A stretch of DNA of 64,000 bases from Streptomyces sp. MMG1121 (GTDB taxonomy: Bacteria > Actinomycetota > Actinomycetes > Streptomycetales > Streptomycetaceae). Shown in pieces: positions 17,302 to 26,051 of the stretch. Each line of letters begins with the position of its first letter. Within the stretch, counting starts at the first letter, position 1. The notes under the pieces are model-generated. The model was not told the origin of the DNA. It did no database searches and saw only the letters and a program-made list of their open reading frames with translations. A program made the translations under genes and the position numbers. The DNA is taken from contig NZ_LGDV01000195.1 in assembly GCF_001280015.1 (NCBI RefSeq), forward strand, positions 1-64,000, written 5' to 3'.

Positions 17302-18555
17302 CTAGTTGATGGCCTTGATCAGCTCACCGTTCGCGGTGTCGCCGCTCAGCTCCCAGAAGAAGGTGCCGCCGAGGCCCTGCTGGTTCTTGTACGTCATCTT
17401 CGTGCCGATGGTGGCCGGGGTGTCGTAACTCCACCAGTCGCTCCCGCACTTGGCGTAGGCCGTGCCGCCCACGGTGCCGGTCGCCGGGCACTTGGTCCTG
17501 AGCACCTTGTAGTCGTCGATGCCCTGCTCGTACGTCCCCGCCGCCGGGCCCGTCGCCGTGCCGCCCGGCGCCGCCTGCGTGACGCCGGTCCAGCCGCGGC
17601 CGTAGAAGCCGATGCCGAGCAGCAGCTTCGCGGCCGGGATGCCGAGGCCCTTGAGCTTGGCGATCGTCGCCGAGGTGTTGAAGTCCGCCTTCGGGATGCC
17701 CGGGTAGGACGTCAGCGGGGAGTGCGGGGCGGTCGGGCCGGCCGCGTCCCAGGCGCCGAAGAAGTCGTACGTCATCGGGTTGTACCAGTCGACGTACTGG
17801 GCCGCGCCCGCGTAGTCCGCCGCGTCGATCTTGCCGCCACTGCTCGCGTCCGCGGTGATCGCGGCGGTCACCAGCGAACCACTGCCGAACTTCGAACGCA
17901 GCGCCGCCACCAGGTTCTTGAAGGCCTCCCGCCCGCTGGTGTCGCAGCTGTTGCCGCACGCGTTCGGGTACTCCCAGTCGATGTCGATACCGTCGAACAG
18001 CCCCGCCCACTTGGGGTTCTTCACCAGGTCGTAGCAGGACTGGGCGAACGCGGCCGGGTTCTTCGCGGCCTCCCCGAAGCCGCTGGACCAGGTCCAGCCG
18101 CCGAAGGACCAGAGGATCTTCAGGCCCGGGTGCTTCTTCTTCAGCTTCAGCAACTGGTTGAAGTTGCCCCGCAGCGGCTGGTCCCAGGTGTCGGCGACAC
18201 CGTCGACGGATTCGGCGGCGGTGTAGGCGCGGTCGGTGGCCGCGTACGAGTCGCCCATCGCGCACTTGCCGCCGGTGACGTTGCCGAAGGCGTAGTTGAT
18301 GTGGGTGAGCTTGGCGGCGGAGCCGGAGGTCTCGATGTTCTTGGCGTAGTACTTGCGGTCGTAGGTGCCCCATTCGGTGAAGTAGCCGACGACCTTCGAG
18401 CCGGCCTGGACCTGGGGAGAGGCGGGGGCGGCCGGGGCGGCCGCGGTCGCGCTGCCCGCGCCGGCCAGCAGACCCGCGCCGAGGACGGCGGTACACGCGG
18501 CGGCGACGAGTGCCCGGAGCCGGGAGCGGTGCCGGGAACGGTGGGGAGTGTGCAT
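17302..18555 (-). CDS. chiD: Secreted family 18 chitinase
   Basis: A 417-aa exported enzyme. Residues 1-40 form a Sec-type signal peptide ending at SATAAA. A single GH18 TIM barrel follows, with the catalytic motif DGIDIDWE at 188-195 (Glu195 as acid) and SFGGW at 150-154. It hydrolyses chitin beta-1,4 bonds outside the cell. No carbohydrate-binding module is visible, so it is a catalytic-domain-only enzyme. The ATG at 18555 follows GAGGAG by 9 nt. The promoter carries the classical chitinase repeats (18637-18670). The name chiD rests on family and gene neighbourhood as recalled from S. coelicolor. Confidence 0.92.
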   Translation of the reverse strand: MHTPHRSRHRSRLRALVAAACTAVLGAGLLAGAGSATAAAPAAPASPQVQAGSKVVGYFTEWGTYDRKYYAKNIETSGSAAKLTHINYAFGNVTGGKCAMGDSYAATDRAYTAAESVDGVADTWDQPLRGNFNQLLKLKKKHPGLKILWSFGGWTWSSGFGEAAKNPAAFAQSCYDLVKNPKWAGLFDGIDIDWEYPNACGNSCDTSGREAFKNLVAALRSKFGSGSLVTAAITADASSGGKIDAADYAGAAQYVDWYNPMTYDFFGAWDAAGPTAPHSPLTSYPGIPKADFNTSATIAKLKGLGIPAAKLLLGIGFYGRGWTGVTQAAPGGTATGPAAGTYEQGIDDYKVLRTKCPATGTVGGTAYAKCGSDWWSYDTPATIGTKMTYKNQQGLGGTFFWELSGDTANGELIKAIN

Positions 18556-18636
18556 ATCGGGTGTCTCCTCGTGGGGGAGAGGGGAACGCGTGCCGATTGG
18601 CATGAACGCGGCAAAGCGTTGGTCATGCACCGTAGG

Positions 18637-18670
18637 AGGACTAGACCACTACGTCAATGGTTCGGACCAA
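18637..18670 (-). promoter_or_regulatory. chiD promoter with DasR/chitinase direct repeats
   Basis: On the minus strand TTGGTCCGAACCA and AGTGGTCTAGTCC flank a TTGACG -35-like box, with centres about 21 nt apart. This is the arrangement known from Streptomyces chitinase promoters, where DasR represses in the presence of no GlcNAc-derived ligand. It ends about 80 nt upstream of the chiD start. Confidence 0.82.
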
Positions 18671-18887
18671 TTTCAGGGGTGCGGGACGTTCCGGCCGGGT
18701 TCCTGAAGTAAGCGGTCGTTAACTGGTGACGCGAGGTCCCTGATCGGGCATACTCACAGCGCAGCCGCTGGTCAGCAGCTTCCGGGACCCGGGAGCTGCC
18801 GCCTGTGGCCCACCGGAACGATCAGGCGGAGCCGCCCCCATCCCACGGGCCACCCGCCCGTGCCCGAACAGGGAGGAGACCGACGCC

Positions 18888-20060
18888 ATGTCCGACCGCG
18901 ACCCGCAGCCCGTGGAGCGTCAACTGCCCACGGAAGAGGCGAGGGACCTGCTGTCCCTCGTCCGCGAGATCGCCCAGCGCGAGATCGCGCCGAAGGCCGC
19001 GGAGGAGGAGGACGCGGGACGCTTCCCGCGTGAGGTCTTCACCCTGCTCTCCGAGTCCGGCCTGCTCGGTCTGCCGTACGACTCCGGGTACGGCGGCGGC
19101 GACCAGCCCTACGAGGTCTACCTCCAGGTGCTGGAGGAGCTGGCCACGGCCCGGCTCACCGTGGGCCTCGGCGTCAGCGTGCACACGCTCGCCTGCTACG
19201 CGCTCGCCACCTACGGCACCAAGCAACAGCAGGTCGAGCACCTGCCCGCGATGCTCGGCGGCGGCCTGCTCGGCGCCTACTGCCTCTCCGAGCCGTCCTC
19301 CGGTTCGGATGCCGCCTCCCTGCGTACCAAGGCGGTCCGGGACGGCGACGGCTGGGTGCTCGACGGGACCAAGGCCTGGATCACGCACGGCGGGATCGCC
19401 GACTTCTACACCGTGATGGCCCGCACGGGCGAGGACGGCCCGCGCGGCATCACCGCCTTCCTGGTCCCGGGTGACGCCCCAGGCCTGAGCGGAGCCGTGC
19501 CCGAGAAGAAGATGGGCATGAAGGGCTCGCCCACGGCGCAGGTCCACCTCGACGGCGTCCGGGTCGGCGACGACCGGCGCCTCGGCGAGGAGGGCCAGGG
19601 CTTCTTCATCGCGCTGTCCGCCCTCGACTCCGGACGCCTCGGCATCGCCGCCTGCGCGATAGGCCTCGCCCAGGCCGCGCTGGACGAGGCGGTCGGTTAT
19701 GCCACCCAGCGCAGTCAGTTCGGCCACCCCATCGCCGACTTCCAGGGCCTGCGCTTCATGATCGCCGACATGGCCACCCAGATCGAGGCCGGCCGCGCGC
19801 TCTACCTCGCGGCGGCCCGGCTGCGCGACGCGGGCAAGCCGTTCGCCAAGCAGGCCGCCATGGCCAAGCTGCACTGCACGGACACGGCCATGAAGGTCAC
19901 CACGGACGCCGTACAGATACTCGGCGGCTACGGCTACACCGCCGACTTCCCGGCCGAGCGCTATATGCGCGAGGCCAAGGTCCTGCAGATCGTCGAGGGC
20001 ACCAACCAGATCCAGCGCATGGTCATCGCCCGTCACGTGGCGGGACCCGAGGGTCGCTGA
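18888..20060 (+). CDS. Acyl-CoA dehydrogenase
   Basis: A 390-aa FAD flavoprotein that oxidises acyl-CoA to enoyl-CoA. The family signatures are CLSEPSSGSDAASLRTKA, and the C-terminal QILGGYGYTADFPAERYMRE and KVLQIVEGTNQIQRMVIA, where the Glu of EGTNQIQ is the usual catalytic base. Length is standard. AGGGAGGAG precedes the ATG. Downstream lie a lipocalin-like protein and an aminoglycoside-phosphotransferase-like kinase, partners also seen with acyl-CoA dehydrogenase in ACAD10/11-type proteins. Confidence 0.93.
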   Translation: MSDRDPQPVERQLPTEEARDLLSLVREIAQREIAPKAAEEEDAGRFPREVFTLLSESGLLGLPYDSGYGGGDQPYEVYLQVLEELATARLTVGLGVSVHTLACYALATYGTKQQQVEHLPAMLGGGLLGAYCLSEPSSGSDAASLRTKAVRDGDGWVLDGTKAWITHGGIADFYTVMARTGEDGPRGITAFLVPGDAPGLSGAVPEKKMGMKGSPTAQVHLDGVRVGDDRRLGEEGQGFFIALSALDSGRLGIAACAIGLAQAALDEAVGYATQRSQFGHPIADFQGLRFMIADMATQIEAGRALYLAAARLRDAGKPFAKQAAMAKLHCTDTAMKVTTDAVQILGGYGYTADFPAERYMREAKVLQIVEGTNQIQRMVIARHVAGPEGR

Positions 20061-20265
20061 ACTGCCCCCTGAGGACCGTCGGGGCCGCCAGTTGGACCCA
20101 CTCCGGGTCGTGGCGGCCCGGCAGGGTGCGGCCCCCGTCCGCCCAGGCCCGCAGCAGAGCGCGGTAGATGGGCGGATCCTGCGGCACGGGCGGCGGAACC
20201 GGTTCCGCGGGGCGCGGGACGAAGATGCGGCGCTGACGCCCGGTGGCCGCGTACAAGAGGGTCAT
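20023..20265 (-). CDS. Small hypothetical protein, 80 aa
   Basis: An 80-residue ORF starting MTLLYAATGRQRRIFV and containing a Pro-rich segment (RPAEPVPPPVPQDPP) and YRALLRAWADGGRTLPG. It overlaps the 3' end of the convergent acyl-CoA dehydrogenase gene by 38 bp. Composition is protein-like rather than an antisense shadow, since most of it lies outside the neighbouring gene, but the ribosome-binding site is weak. Function unknown. Confidence 0.5.
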   Translation of the reverse strand: MTLLYAATGRQRRIFVPRPAEPVPPPVPQDPPIYRALLRAWADGGRTLPGRHDPEWVQLAAPTVLRGQFSDPRVPPRDGR

Positions 20266-20404
20266 GCCTGGGCAACGCGGGATCAGCCGGACAGGTCACC
20301 CTCCGGCGGAATCGGGCGTCAGTTCACGCATGTCCCGCTCCGCCCCTGGTCTCCTCCCACGGTCTGACGTACCGTCAGCGGACTGTCCACCAGGGGGTGT
20401 GTCC

Positions 20405-21505
20405 GTGGCCGACGACCGACCGGTACCGCTCGACGAGTACCCGGTGCACCAGGTGCCGCTGTCCATGAAGCATGTGGCGACCGGGGACCGCAACGCCTAC
20501 GACCGCTGTATCTTTCACGTCTTCGATCATGCCGGCCGTGCCCTGCTCATCCTCGGCCTCGGCGTCTACCCCAACCTGGGCGTGATCGACGCCTACGCCA
20601 CCCTGCGCACCGGGGACACCCTGCACGCCGTCCGTGCCTCGGACGCTCTCGGTGAGGACCGGATGCGGCTCGCCGTCGGCCCGCTGCGCATCGAGGTCGC
20701 CGAACCGCTGCGCCGGCTGCGCCTGGTCTGCGAGGACGAACAGCTCGGCTACGACATCACCTGGACCGCCGCCTTCCCGGCCCTGTGGGAGCCGCACCAC
20801 CTCCAGCGCCGGGGCGACCGGCTCACCCTGGAGGGCCGCCGCTTCGTCCAGGCGGGCACGGCACAGGGCGTGATCCGGGCCCAGGGAGCGGAGTTCCAGG
20901 TCACCCCGCAGGGCTGGACCGGGACCCGGGACCGCAGCTGGGGCGTGCGGCCGATCCCGGGCGAGGACGGCGGGCCGCTCGCCGAGGGCCACCCCACCGA
21001 GGGCTTCCACTGGATCTGGTGCCCGGTCCGTTTCGAGGACCGCTTCCTGATGGTCGTCATCCAGGAGGACGCCGACGGCTACCGCTCCCTGAACGACGCC
21101 ACCCTGGTCCGCCCCGGCCACCGCGACCGCCAACTGGGCTGGCCCCAGGCCGAGATCGCCTACCGCTCCGGCAGCCGTCACCCCGAGCGCGCCCTCATCC
21201 ACATGGGCGATCCGCGCAAGCCGCTCGAACTGGAGGCGGAGATCCTGGCCTCGTCGCCGCTCGCCGTGGGGGCCGGCTACCCGCCCGCCGACGACTGGCA
21301 GCACGGGACCTGGCGGGGACCGGGCTGGTCGGACCGCCGTACCTACGACCTGACCCTGCCCCAGCCGCTCGCCGCCTACGGCGTCACCGACCACTCCGCC
21401 CGCTTCCGGCTGGACGGGCGGACCGGTCACGGCATCTTCGAGCACGGTTCGTTCGGCCGGCACGACCCGAGCGGCTTCACCGGCTTCGACTCGGTCGCAC
21501 CGTGA
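20405..21505 (+). CDS. Lipocalin-like (CrtC/AttH or DUF7064-type) protein
   Basis: A 366-aa soluble protein rich in beta strands and aromatic residues. It contains HVFDHAGRALLILGLGVYPN near residue 40 and a second sheet region with FHWIWCPVRFEDRFLMVVI. This is the appearance of the CrtC/AttH-like lipocalin fold, now partly classified as DUF7064/DUF7065. The assignment is tentative. GTG at 20405 is preferred because AGGGGG lies 8 nt before it; a GTG two codons earlier is possible. Only 11 bp separate it from the kinase-like gene, so the two form an operon. Confidence 0.75.
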   Translation: MADDRPVPLDEYPVHQVPLSMKHVATGDRNAYDRCIFHVFDHAGRALLILGLGVYPNLGVIDAYATLRTGDTLHAVRASDALGEDRMRLAVGPLRIEVAEPLRRLRLVCEDEQLGYDITWTAAFPALWEPHHLQRRGDRLTLEGRRFVQAGTAQGVIRAQGAEFQVTPQGWTGTRDRSWGVRPIPGEDGGPLAEGHPTEGFHWIWCPVRFEDRFLMVVIQEDADGYRSLNDATLVRPGHRDRQLGWPQAEIAYRSGSRHPERALIHMGDPRKPLELEAEILASSPLAVGAGYPPADDWQHGTWRGPGWSDRRTYDLTLPQPLAAYGVTDHSARFRLDGRTGHGIFEHGSFGRHDPSGFTGFDSVAP

Positions 21506-21516
21506 GGGAGGACGAG

Positions 21517-22608
21517 ATGGCCACGGCACCACGCCCCCGCACCACCACGCGCGACCCCGAGGAACTCGGCCGGCGCCTCACGGTCTGGCTCGGCGACCGG
21601 CTGCCCGGCGCCAAGGTCACCGGTGTCACCGTCCCGGCCTCCAACGGCATGTCCAGCGAGACCCTGCTGTTCGACATCGAACATCCTCAACCACCCCTGC
21701 GCGCCTGCGCGTTGCGGCTGGCGGCGGACCCGTCGGCGTACACCGTCTTCCCGGAGTACGACATGGCCCGTCAGTACCGCACCCTGCGGCTGGTGGCCGA
21801 CCACAGCGATGTTCCCGTTCCGCGCGTGCTCTGGCTTCAGGAGGACCCGCAGCCGCTCGGAGCGCCGTTCTTCGTCATGGAACGGGTCACCGGCCGCGTG
21901 CCCCCCGACGTCATGCCGTACACCTACGAGGGCAGCTGGCTGCACGCGGCGAGCGAGGCGGAGCGGGCGCGGCTGGAAGCGGCCACGATCGGGCTGCTGG
22001 CCCGGCTGCACGACCAAGTCCCGGTCGGCGAAGCCGGTTTCCTTTCCCTGCCCGGCGACGGGGACGCCCTACGCCGACATGTGTCGGCCCAACGCGCCTA
22101 CTACACCTGGGTGATCGGCGGCCTCGCCCGCTCACCGCTCATCGAGGCCGCCTTCGACCGGCTGGAGCAACTGTGGCCGAGCGAGCCCGGCGAACCCGTC
22201 CTCACCTGGGGCGACGCACGTATCGGGAACGTCGTCTACGACGGCTTCGAGCCCGTCGCCGTCCTCGACTGGGAGATGGCGGCGCTCGCCCCGCGCGAGG
22301 TCGACCTCGGCTGGACGGTCTACCTGCACCGTTTCTTCCACGACCTCACGGTCGCCTCCGGTCAGCGCGGCCTGCCCGAACTCCTGCGCCGTGACCGGGT
22401 CGAGGCCCGCTACGCGCGGCTGACCGGGCACACCCCGCGGGACATGGACTTCTACGTCCTGTACGCCGCCCTGCGGCACGCGATCGTCATGCTGCGCATC
22501 GCCTATCGCCAGGCGTACTTCGGGGAGGTCGCCGTCCCGGCGGACCCGGACACGCTGATCCTGCACCACGACAGCCTGCGCGCCATGGTGCAGGGCACGT
22601 ACGTGTGA
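21517..22608 (+). CDS. APH-fold phosphotransferase family protein
   Basis: A 363-aa kinase-fold protein. The nucleotide-binding lobe is near residues 25-110, and the catalytic loop is seen as LTWGDARIGNVVYDG with the metal-binding DWE in VAVLDWEMAALAPREVDL. This matches the aminoglycoside phosphotransferase/choline kinase superfamily (PF01636), in the branch found with acyl-CoA dehydrogenases and resembling the N-terminal kinase of ACAD10/11. It may phosphorylate a hydroxyacyl-CoA or a small alcohol. The ATG follows GAGGGAGGAC and is close to the upstream stop. Confidence 0.85.
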   Translation: MATAPRPRTTTRDPEELGRRLTVWLGDRLPGAKVTGVTVPASNGMSSETLLFDIEHPQPPLRACALRLAADPSAYTVFPEYDMARQYRTLRLVADHSDVPVPRVLWLQEDPQPLGAPFFVMERVTGRVPPDVMPYTYEGSWLHAASEAERARLEAATIGLLARLHDQVPVGEAGFLSLPGDGDALRRHVSAQRAYYTWVIGGLARSPLIEAAFDRLEQLWPSEPGEPVLTWGDARIGNVVYDGFEPVAVLDWEMAALAPREVDLGWTVYLHRFFHDLTVASGQRGLPELLRRDRVEARYARLTGHTPRDMDFYVLYAALRHAIVMLRIAYRQAYFGEVAVPADPDTLILHHDSLRAMVQGTYV

Positions 22609-22621
22609 GCGGCGGGGCGAC

Positions 22622-23053
22622 TCAGGCGGCCTGGCCGCGCATCGCCGGCACGCGCATCGGGCGCGAGCCCGGGCCGCCGACGTGCGAGAAGGGCTGCGTG
22701 CGCCAGTCGAGGCCCTGAGGGAGCGTCAGGAGCAGGGCGGTGTCCTGCTCCTGCGGCTCCACGGACTCGTCGGCGGGGCGGGCGTCGGCCGCCACCCGGC
22801 CCGTACCCGCACAGACCGTGAGCCCGAACGGGTTCCACGGCGAGACGCACAGCGCGTGCTCCGGCAGGATCTCCTCGTCCGCCAGCAGCGCGATCGGCTG
22901 CGCGCAGTCCGGGCAGATCACCCGGTACATCTCGAAGGTGTCGTAGGCGTCCAGTTCCTCGTCGAGGGCGTCGGGTTCGACGCCCTCCGGCTCGGGCTCG
23001 ACGACCGGCTGGGGCTTGGACGTGGGACGTCCAGGGCGATGGACACTCTGCAT
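22622..23053 (-). CDS. Conserved hypothetical with zinc-ribbon-like CxxC
   Basis: A 143-aa acidic protein. Residues 1-40 are rich in Pro/Glu/Asp (low complexity). A CPDC motif at residues ~48-51 and a later Cys in ALCVSPWNPFG and VCAGTG could bind zinc. Actinobacterial homologues are annotated only as hypothetical, as far as I recall. AGGGGGAG lies 7 nt upstream of the ATG. It is convergent with the APH-fold gene and divergent from the AsnC regulator. Confidence 0.8.
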   Translation of the reverse strand: MQSVHRPGRPTSKPQPVVEPEPEGVEPDALDEELDAYDTFEMYRVICPDCAQPIALLADEEILPEHALCVSPWNPFGLTVCAGTGRVAADARPADESVEPQEQDTALLLTLPQGLDWRTQPFSHVGGPGSRPMRVPAMRGQAA

Positions 23054-23297
23054 GGGATTCTCCCCCTAAGGCTGCGCCGTGAAGGCGCTGCGGCCTCGAC
23101 CACACCAAGCACTTCCCGTCCGGTCTCGGAGGTAATCACGAGAACATCACGGAGCCCGTTCGAGCTGTGTGGCGTTCGTCACATGCCACACGCAGGTGCG
23201 CATTGTGGGCGCTTCGCGGCGCTTTTTGTATCGAACCGGCTATGACCTGCGCTCTCGGCTATCCCAGGAGATCAAGCGCACTGTAGGTTTTGGCGCC
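23054..23297. other. Divergent promoter region
   Basis: About 244 bp between the CPDC protein gene (minus) and the AsnC gene (plus). It has no supported gene or recognised operator. Confidence 0.3.
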
Positions 23298-23738
23298 ATG
23301 GAGGAGCTGGACCGACAGATCGTGCAGCTGCTCGTCAAGGACGGGCGGATGAGCTACACAGACCTGGGCAAGGCCACGGGCCTGTCCACGTCGGCCGTGC
23401 ACCAGCGGGTGCGACGGCTGGAACAGCGTGGCGTCATCCGCGGCTATGCCGCGGTGGTCGACCCCGAGGCCGTCGGGCTGCCGCTCACCGCCTTCATCTC
23501 GGTGAAACCGTTCGACCCCAGCGCGCCCGACGACATCGCGGACCGCCTCGCCGGCGTCCCCGAGATCGAGGCCTGTCACAGCGTCGCCGGCGACGAGAAC
23601 TACATCCTCAAGGTCCGCGTGGCCACCCCGCACGAACTGGAGGAACTGCTGGCCAGGCTGCGCAGCCTGGCAGGGGTCTCCACCCGGACGACGGTCGTGC
23701 TGTCGACACCGTACGAGGCACGCCCGCCGAAGGTCTGA
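23298..23738 (+). CDS. Lrp/AsnC family transcriptional regulator
   Basis: A 146-aa regulator with an AsnC-type helix-turn-helix (MEELDRQIVQLLVKDGRM, then LGKATGLSTSAVHQRVRRL, residues 1-50) and a RAM ligand-binding domain (~68-140, GYAAVVDPEAVGLPL and CHSVAGDENYILKV). Proteins like this respond to amino acids. The ATG at 23298 is preferred; the open frame continues upstream without a conserved sequence. It may control the adjacent amidohydrolase, but no operator is recognised. Confidence 0.9.
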   Translation: MEELDRQIVQLLVKDGRMSYTDLGKATGLSTSAVHQRVRRLEQRGVIRGYAAVVDPEAVGLPLTAFISVKPFDPSAPDDIADRLAGVPEIEACHSVAGDENYILKVRVATPHELEELLARLRSLAGVSTRTTVVLSTPYEARPPKV

Positions 23739-23883
23739 CGACTCACCCTCGCACGGCCTGCCGTGCGCAGCCCGCTGTCGGCGCGCGCTGCCTGCCGACT
23801 GCCGTGCGGCGCCCCCGCCGCGGGCACGGCTTCGACACGCCCCAGGTGCGGCCGGGCCCGGTCGGCAGGAGAAACTGTCGGCT

Positions 23884-25491
23884 ATGAGCAACCGCACCGC
23901 CGAGCCCCCCAAGACCGTCCTCCTGCGCCGCGGCGAGGTGCACAGCCCCGCGGACCCGTTCGCGACAGCGATGGTCGTCGAGGCCGGCCAAGTCGCCTGG
24001 GTCGGCTCCGAGGGCGCGGCCGACGCCTTCGCCGACGGGGTGGACGAGGTGGTCGACCTCGACGGCGCCCTGGTGACCCCGGCCTTCACGGATGCCCATG
24101 TGCACACCACCGCCACGGGCCTCGCCCTGACCGGCCTCGACCTCTCCGGCGCGCCGTCCCTGGAGGCCGCCCTCGCCTCGGTCCGCGCGTTCGCGGTCGC
24201 CCGCCCGGACGACCGCGTCCTGCTGGGCCACGGCTGGGACGCCGCCCGCTGGCCCGGCGGCCGCCCGCCGACGCGCGCCGAACTCGACGCGGCCACCGGC
24301 GGCCGCCCGCTGTACCTCTCCCGCATCGACGTGCACTCGGCGGTCGTCACCACCGCCCTGCTGGACCTGGTACCCGGCGACGTCCCGGGCACGGACGCCC
24401 CGCTCACCAAGGACGACCACCACGCCGTACGCCAGGCCGCGCTCGCCGCCATCACCCCGGCCCAGCGCACCGAGGCCCAGCGCACCGCCCTGGTGCACGC
24501 GGCCTCCCTCGGTATCGGCTCGGTCCACGAGTGCGGGGGCCCGAACATCTCCTCCGAGGACGACTTCACCGGCCTGCTCGCGCTCGCCGCGGAACTGCCG
24601 GGCCCGCGGGTCGTCGGCTACTGGGCCGAGCAGAATGCCGAGAGGGCGCGTGAGCTGGGCGCCGTCGGCGCCGCGGGCGACCTCTTCGCCGACGGGGCCC
24701 TCGGCTCGCACACCGCCTGCCTGCATGAGCCGTACGCCGACGCCGCCCACTCGGGCACCGCCTACCTGGACGCCGAGGCGGTCGCCGCCCACGTCGTCGC
24801 CTGCACCGAGGCGGGTCTGCAGGCCGGCTTCCACGCCATCGGCGACGCCGCCCTGACCGCCGTGGTGGACGGCGTGCGCGCCGCCGCCGAGAAACTCGGC
24901 CTCGCCCGGATCCGCGCCGCCCGCCACCGCGTCGAACACGCCGAGATGCTCACCCCGGAGACCGTCGCCGGCTTTGCCGAACTGGGCCTGATCGCCTCCG
25001 TGCAGCCCGCCTTCGACGCGCTGTGGGGCGGCGAGGACGGCATGTACGCCCGACGGCTGGGCGCCGAGCGGGCCCGCACCCTCAACCCCTACGCGGCCCT
25101 GCTGCGGGCCGGCGTGCCGCTCGCCTTCGGCTCGGACAGCCCGGTCACCCCGCTCGACCCCTGGGGCACCGTCCGCGCCGCCGCGTTCCACCACACGTCC
25201 GAGCACCGGGTCTCCGTGCGCGCCGCGTTCACGGCGCACACGCGCGGCGGCTGGCGGGCCGTCGGCCGGGACGACGCGGGCGTCCTGGTGCCCGGAGCCC
25301 CCGCCGACTACGCGGTCTGGCGCACCGACGAGCTGGTCGTCCAGGCTCCCGACGACCGGGTGGCCCGCTGGTCGACCGACCCGCGCTCCGGCACCCCGGG
25401 CCTGCCCGACCTCACCCCGGGCCGCGCCCTGCCGGTCTGCCTGCGCACGGTGGTGGGCGGACGGACGGTGTTCGTAGGGCCGGGCGAGTGA
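23884..25491 (+). CDS. YtcJ-like metal-dependent amidohydrolase
   Basis: A 535-aa amidohydrolase-superfamily enzyme (PF07969). The N-terminal metal ligands are in FTDAHVHTTATG (residues ~72-80), the next His in HAIGDAAL, and the final Asp in AFGSDSPVTPLDP. Architecture and length fit YtcJ-type hydrolases of N-acyl or ureido compounds. GGAG precedes the ATG by about 10 nt. It follows the AsnC regulator gene by 145 bp; substrate is not identifiable from sequence. Confidence 0.88.
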   Translation: MSNRTAEPPKTVLLRRGEVHSPADPFATAMVVEAGQVAWVGSEGAADAFADGVDEVVDLDGALVTPAFTDAHVHTTATGLALTGLDLSGAPSLEAALASVRAFAVARPDDRVLLGHGWDAARWPGGRPPTRAELDAATGGRPLYLSRIDVHSAVVTTALLDLVPGDVPGTDAPLTKDDHHAVRQAALAAITPAQRTEAQRTALVHAASLGIGSVHECGGPNISSEDDFTGLLALAAELPGPRVVGYWAEQNAERARELGAVGAAGDLFADGALGSHTACLHEPYADAAHSGTAYLDAEAVAAHVVACTEAGLQAGFHAIGDAALTAVVDGVRAAAEKLGLARIRAARHRVEHAEMLTPETVAGFAELGLIASVQPAFDALWGGEDGMYARRLGAERARTLNPYAALLRAGVPLAFGSDSPVTPLDPWGTVRAAAFHHTSEHRVSVRAAFTAHTRGGWRAVGRDDAGVLVPGAPADYAVWRTDELVVQAPDDRVARWSTDPRSGTPGLPDLTPGRALPVCLRTVVGGRTVFVGPGE

Positions 25492-25499
25492 TCTACGGG

Positions 25500-25538
25500 G
25501 GTGGCGCGGCGCCGGCCGCTCGCCGCCGCCGCGCCGCC
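25500..25538 (+). terminator. Hairpin after amidohydrolase
   Basis: GGTGGCGCGGCG (25500-25511) pairs with CGCCGCGCCGCC (25527-25538), 12 pairs including one G-U, just after the stop codon. No U-tract. Confidence 0.65.
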
Positions 25539-26051
25539 CGACCTGCGCATCCTCCCGGGCAGACCCGGCATCCGGACCGTCGTAGCTGGTCAGAGGGCTG
25601 TTGACAGTCGGCGCCCGGGGGCCGGTAGGTTCGTTCGAGTCCACCACCGGACGCCCGACCGGGGAGCGTTCACGTGACTCGTCGCAGCGCCGCTGGGTCA
25701 GGGACGGTGTGCCGCAGCGGGGCACCGCCACTGGGAGCCAGGCTCAGCGCCCGCGCCGGCGAGGGAACGTTCCGGCCGGTCGGCAAGGTGTGACCCGGGT
25801 GGGGCCCGGGTGCTCAGTAGACAACGGCTTTCGGTCGATCCGCAGCCAGCGGGTCCCAGGTCGGCCCGAAGGGCGCCGGGCCCCCATCCGCCGTGGCGGA
25901 AAGGTACCGGACGCGTGGCGGAAAGGTGCCGAAAAACGCGTTCTTACCCCGCTCTTGTGGAATCGACACCCCCATACGAACGATGTCGGCGCGTCTTGCC
26001 AGGCCGCGACCACTATGGTGGGACCCCTGTGTACGACCAGAAGGGGCAGCA
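25539..26051. other. Long intergenic region upstream of ppm1 with direct repeats
   Basis: About 510 bp without a supported gene. A 17-bp element (GTGGCGGAAAGGTACCG) appears at 25893-25909 and again, with one substitution, at 25915-25931, a 22-bp period corresponding to two turns of the helix. The region after it is relatively AT-rich and probably contains the ppm1 promoter. Confidence 0.5.
25893..25931 (+). repeat. Pair of 17-bp direct repeats, 22-bp period
   Basis: GTGGCGGAAAGGT[A/G]CCG occurs twice, at 25893-25909 and 25915-25931. The spacing of two helical turns suggests a binding site for a cooperative dimeric regulator upstream of ppm1. Confidence 0.7.
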
